Assembly (NCBI RefSeq): GCF_900115195.1
Contig: NZ_FOVO01000023.1
Span: 1 to 60,889, forward strand
Direction: 5' to 3'
Origin: Xenorhabdus japonica
Lineage (GTDB): Bacteria; Pseudomonadota; Gammaproteobacteria; Enterobacterales; Enterobacteriaceae
DNA length: 60,889 nt
This document shows positions 60,339-60,889 of this stretch, one piece after another. The notes beneath the pieces were generated by a model. That model had not been told where the DNA came from. It saw nothing but the letters and a program-made list of their open reading frames with translations, and did no database searches. Both the position numbers and the translations under genes were made by a program. Numbering within the stretch: the first letter of the stretch is position 1; every line of letters starts with the position of its first letter.

Positions 60339-60665
60339 TTAAAAATAATCCACATTAACAATTGCCACACGTTTCTGATTGTCAGTCCACTTCACGCTGG
60401 AAACACCTATGTTACCAGGAAGCATGACATTGCTTTTCGTTTTGTGAGTTGAAATGATTTGTTTAACAGTGAGATTTTTCCCTAATCGATAGCAAGAGAT
60501 ATTGGCTTGAGTATTTGATACAATGACTTGACATCCGGGATCAACAATTGCACCAGAAAACCGAATTACTCCTCCTTTAGATTCGGCATATCCATAAGAA
60601 AGCCATGAAACCAACAAACCCGAATTCTGGATAAGAAATTGACGAGAAGCCTGTTCCCGGAGCAA
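60339..60665 (-). CDS. Small fimbrial-subunit-like exported protein
   Basis: A 108-aa protein has a probable signal peptide (FLIQNSGLLVSWLSYGYA) and then GGVIRFSGAIVDPGC and a second Cys in NISCYRLG, the start pattern of type 1 fimbrial subunits. At about 80 mature residues it is shorter than a normal pilin (about 150) and lacks its C-terminal half, so it is either a short fimbrial-like family member or a fragment. Its 5' end lies next to the IS982-type element, which may have replaced its native start. Confidence 0.5.
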   Translation of the reverse strand: MLREQASRQFLIQNSGLLVSWLSYGYAESKGGVIRFSGAIVDPGCQVIVSNTQANISCYRLGKNLTVKQIISTHKTKSNVMLPGNIGVSSVKWTDNQKRVAIVNVDYF

Positions 60666-60707
60666 TGTTTTGGTGAAGGCCGAAACAGCTCCGGGGAGGA
60701 ACAGGCT

Positions 60708-60884
60708 ATGAACAACTTAGTTGAAATTTTCATCGGTGTCGATGACTTTTGTCGTTTTTTCATTCCACAATGGGAACAGTTTTGTCTCAAGAAGGGATAT
60801 CGCCTACGTCGTAGAAAAGGTCATATGTATCCCAGTGAAATCATGACCATCTTGCGCCTCTTTCATCTGTCGCATTATCGGTGA
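60708..60884 (+). mobile_element. IS982-type transposase, frameshifted and cut by the window edge
   Basis: From ATG 60708 the protein MNNLVEIFIGVDDFCRFF continues IPQWEQFC and SEIMTILRLFHLSHYR, close to the N-terminal part of IS982-family transposases. The frame stops at TGA 60882. Removing one G in CGGTGATTTTA would restore the expected HYRDF, so a one-base insertion has broken it. The left terminal repeat lies somewhere in about 60640-60700 and was not delimited. Confidence 0.75.
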
Positions 60885-60889
60885 TTTTA

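Overview
The window is an AT-rich chromosomal segment of a gammaproteobacterium close to Photorhabdus or Xenorhabdus (Morganellaceae). Most proteins align residue for residue, from memory, with Escherichia coli orthologues, while a UmoD-like protein, a Yersinia-Yiu-like iron system, an exported adenosine deaminase, decayed mobile genes and IS remnants point to the insect-pathogen genera. No database search was possible; names rest on recognised sequence and conserved gene order.

Layout. 1-81 is the 3' end of an IS30-type transposase. 225-9078 carries phoP-phoQ, roxA, pepT, cobB and lolCDE, the E. coli 25-min neighbourhood without nagK and potABCD. 9555-11078 is an exported adenosine deaminase inserted before mfd (11311-14757). 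14758-17258 is an accessory patch: inverted repeats, a decayed relaxase gene, an amino-acid permease and a small ORF. 17259-27569 holds umoD, ndh, nagZ, thiK, lpoB, hinT, a TatD-family DNase, holB, tmk, mltG and pabC. 27775-33922 is the fatty-acid and ribosomal cluster yceD-rpmF-plsX-fabH-fabD-fabG-acpP-fabF, all on the minus strand. yceF, rluC and rne follow to 39458. 39459-42017 holds gene fragments around tmaR and sbcB. 42151-45760 carries dld and puuP. 46426-51612 is a Fur-type iron operon (binding protein, permease, ATPase, TonB receptor). 51820-57506 holds lysP, yeiE, yeiH, nfo and an orphan fruK. 57726-60258 has a nudix gene broken by an amber codon, mtr and yeiP. The window ends with a fimbrial-like small protein and a frameshifted IS982-type transposase.

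How the parts work together. The lol, lpoB, mltG and nagZ genes serve envelope assembly and peptidoglycan turnover. The fab/plsX/acpP block makes acyl chains for phospholipid and lipid A. mfd, nfo, sbcB, holB and tmk serve DNA repair and replication. phoPQ is the envelope-stress and virulence regulator.

No wholly new multi-gene system is evident. The strongest oddities are: a PepT whose catalytic base Glu173 is Lys; a PhoQ sensor whose acidic patch is replaced by a lysine-rich stretch; an exported adenosine deaminase with a full catalytic set; fruK standing alone behind a perfect Cra operator; a possible regulatory upstream ORF overlapping puuP; and several coding fragments and inverted-repeat elements between housekeeping genes.
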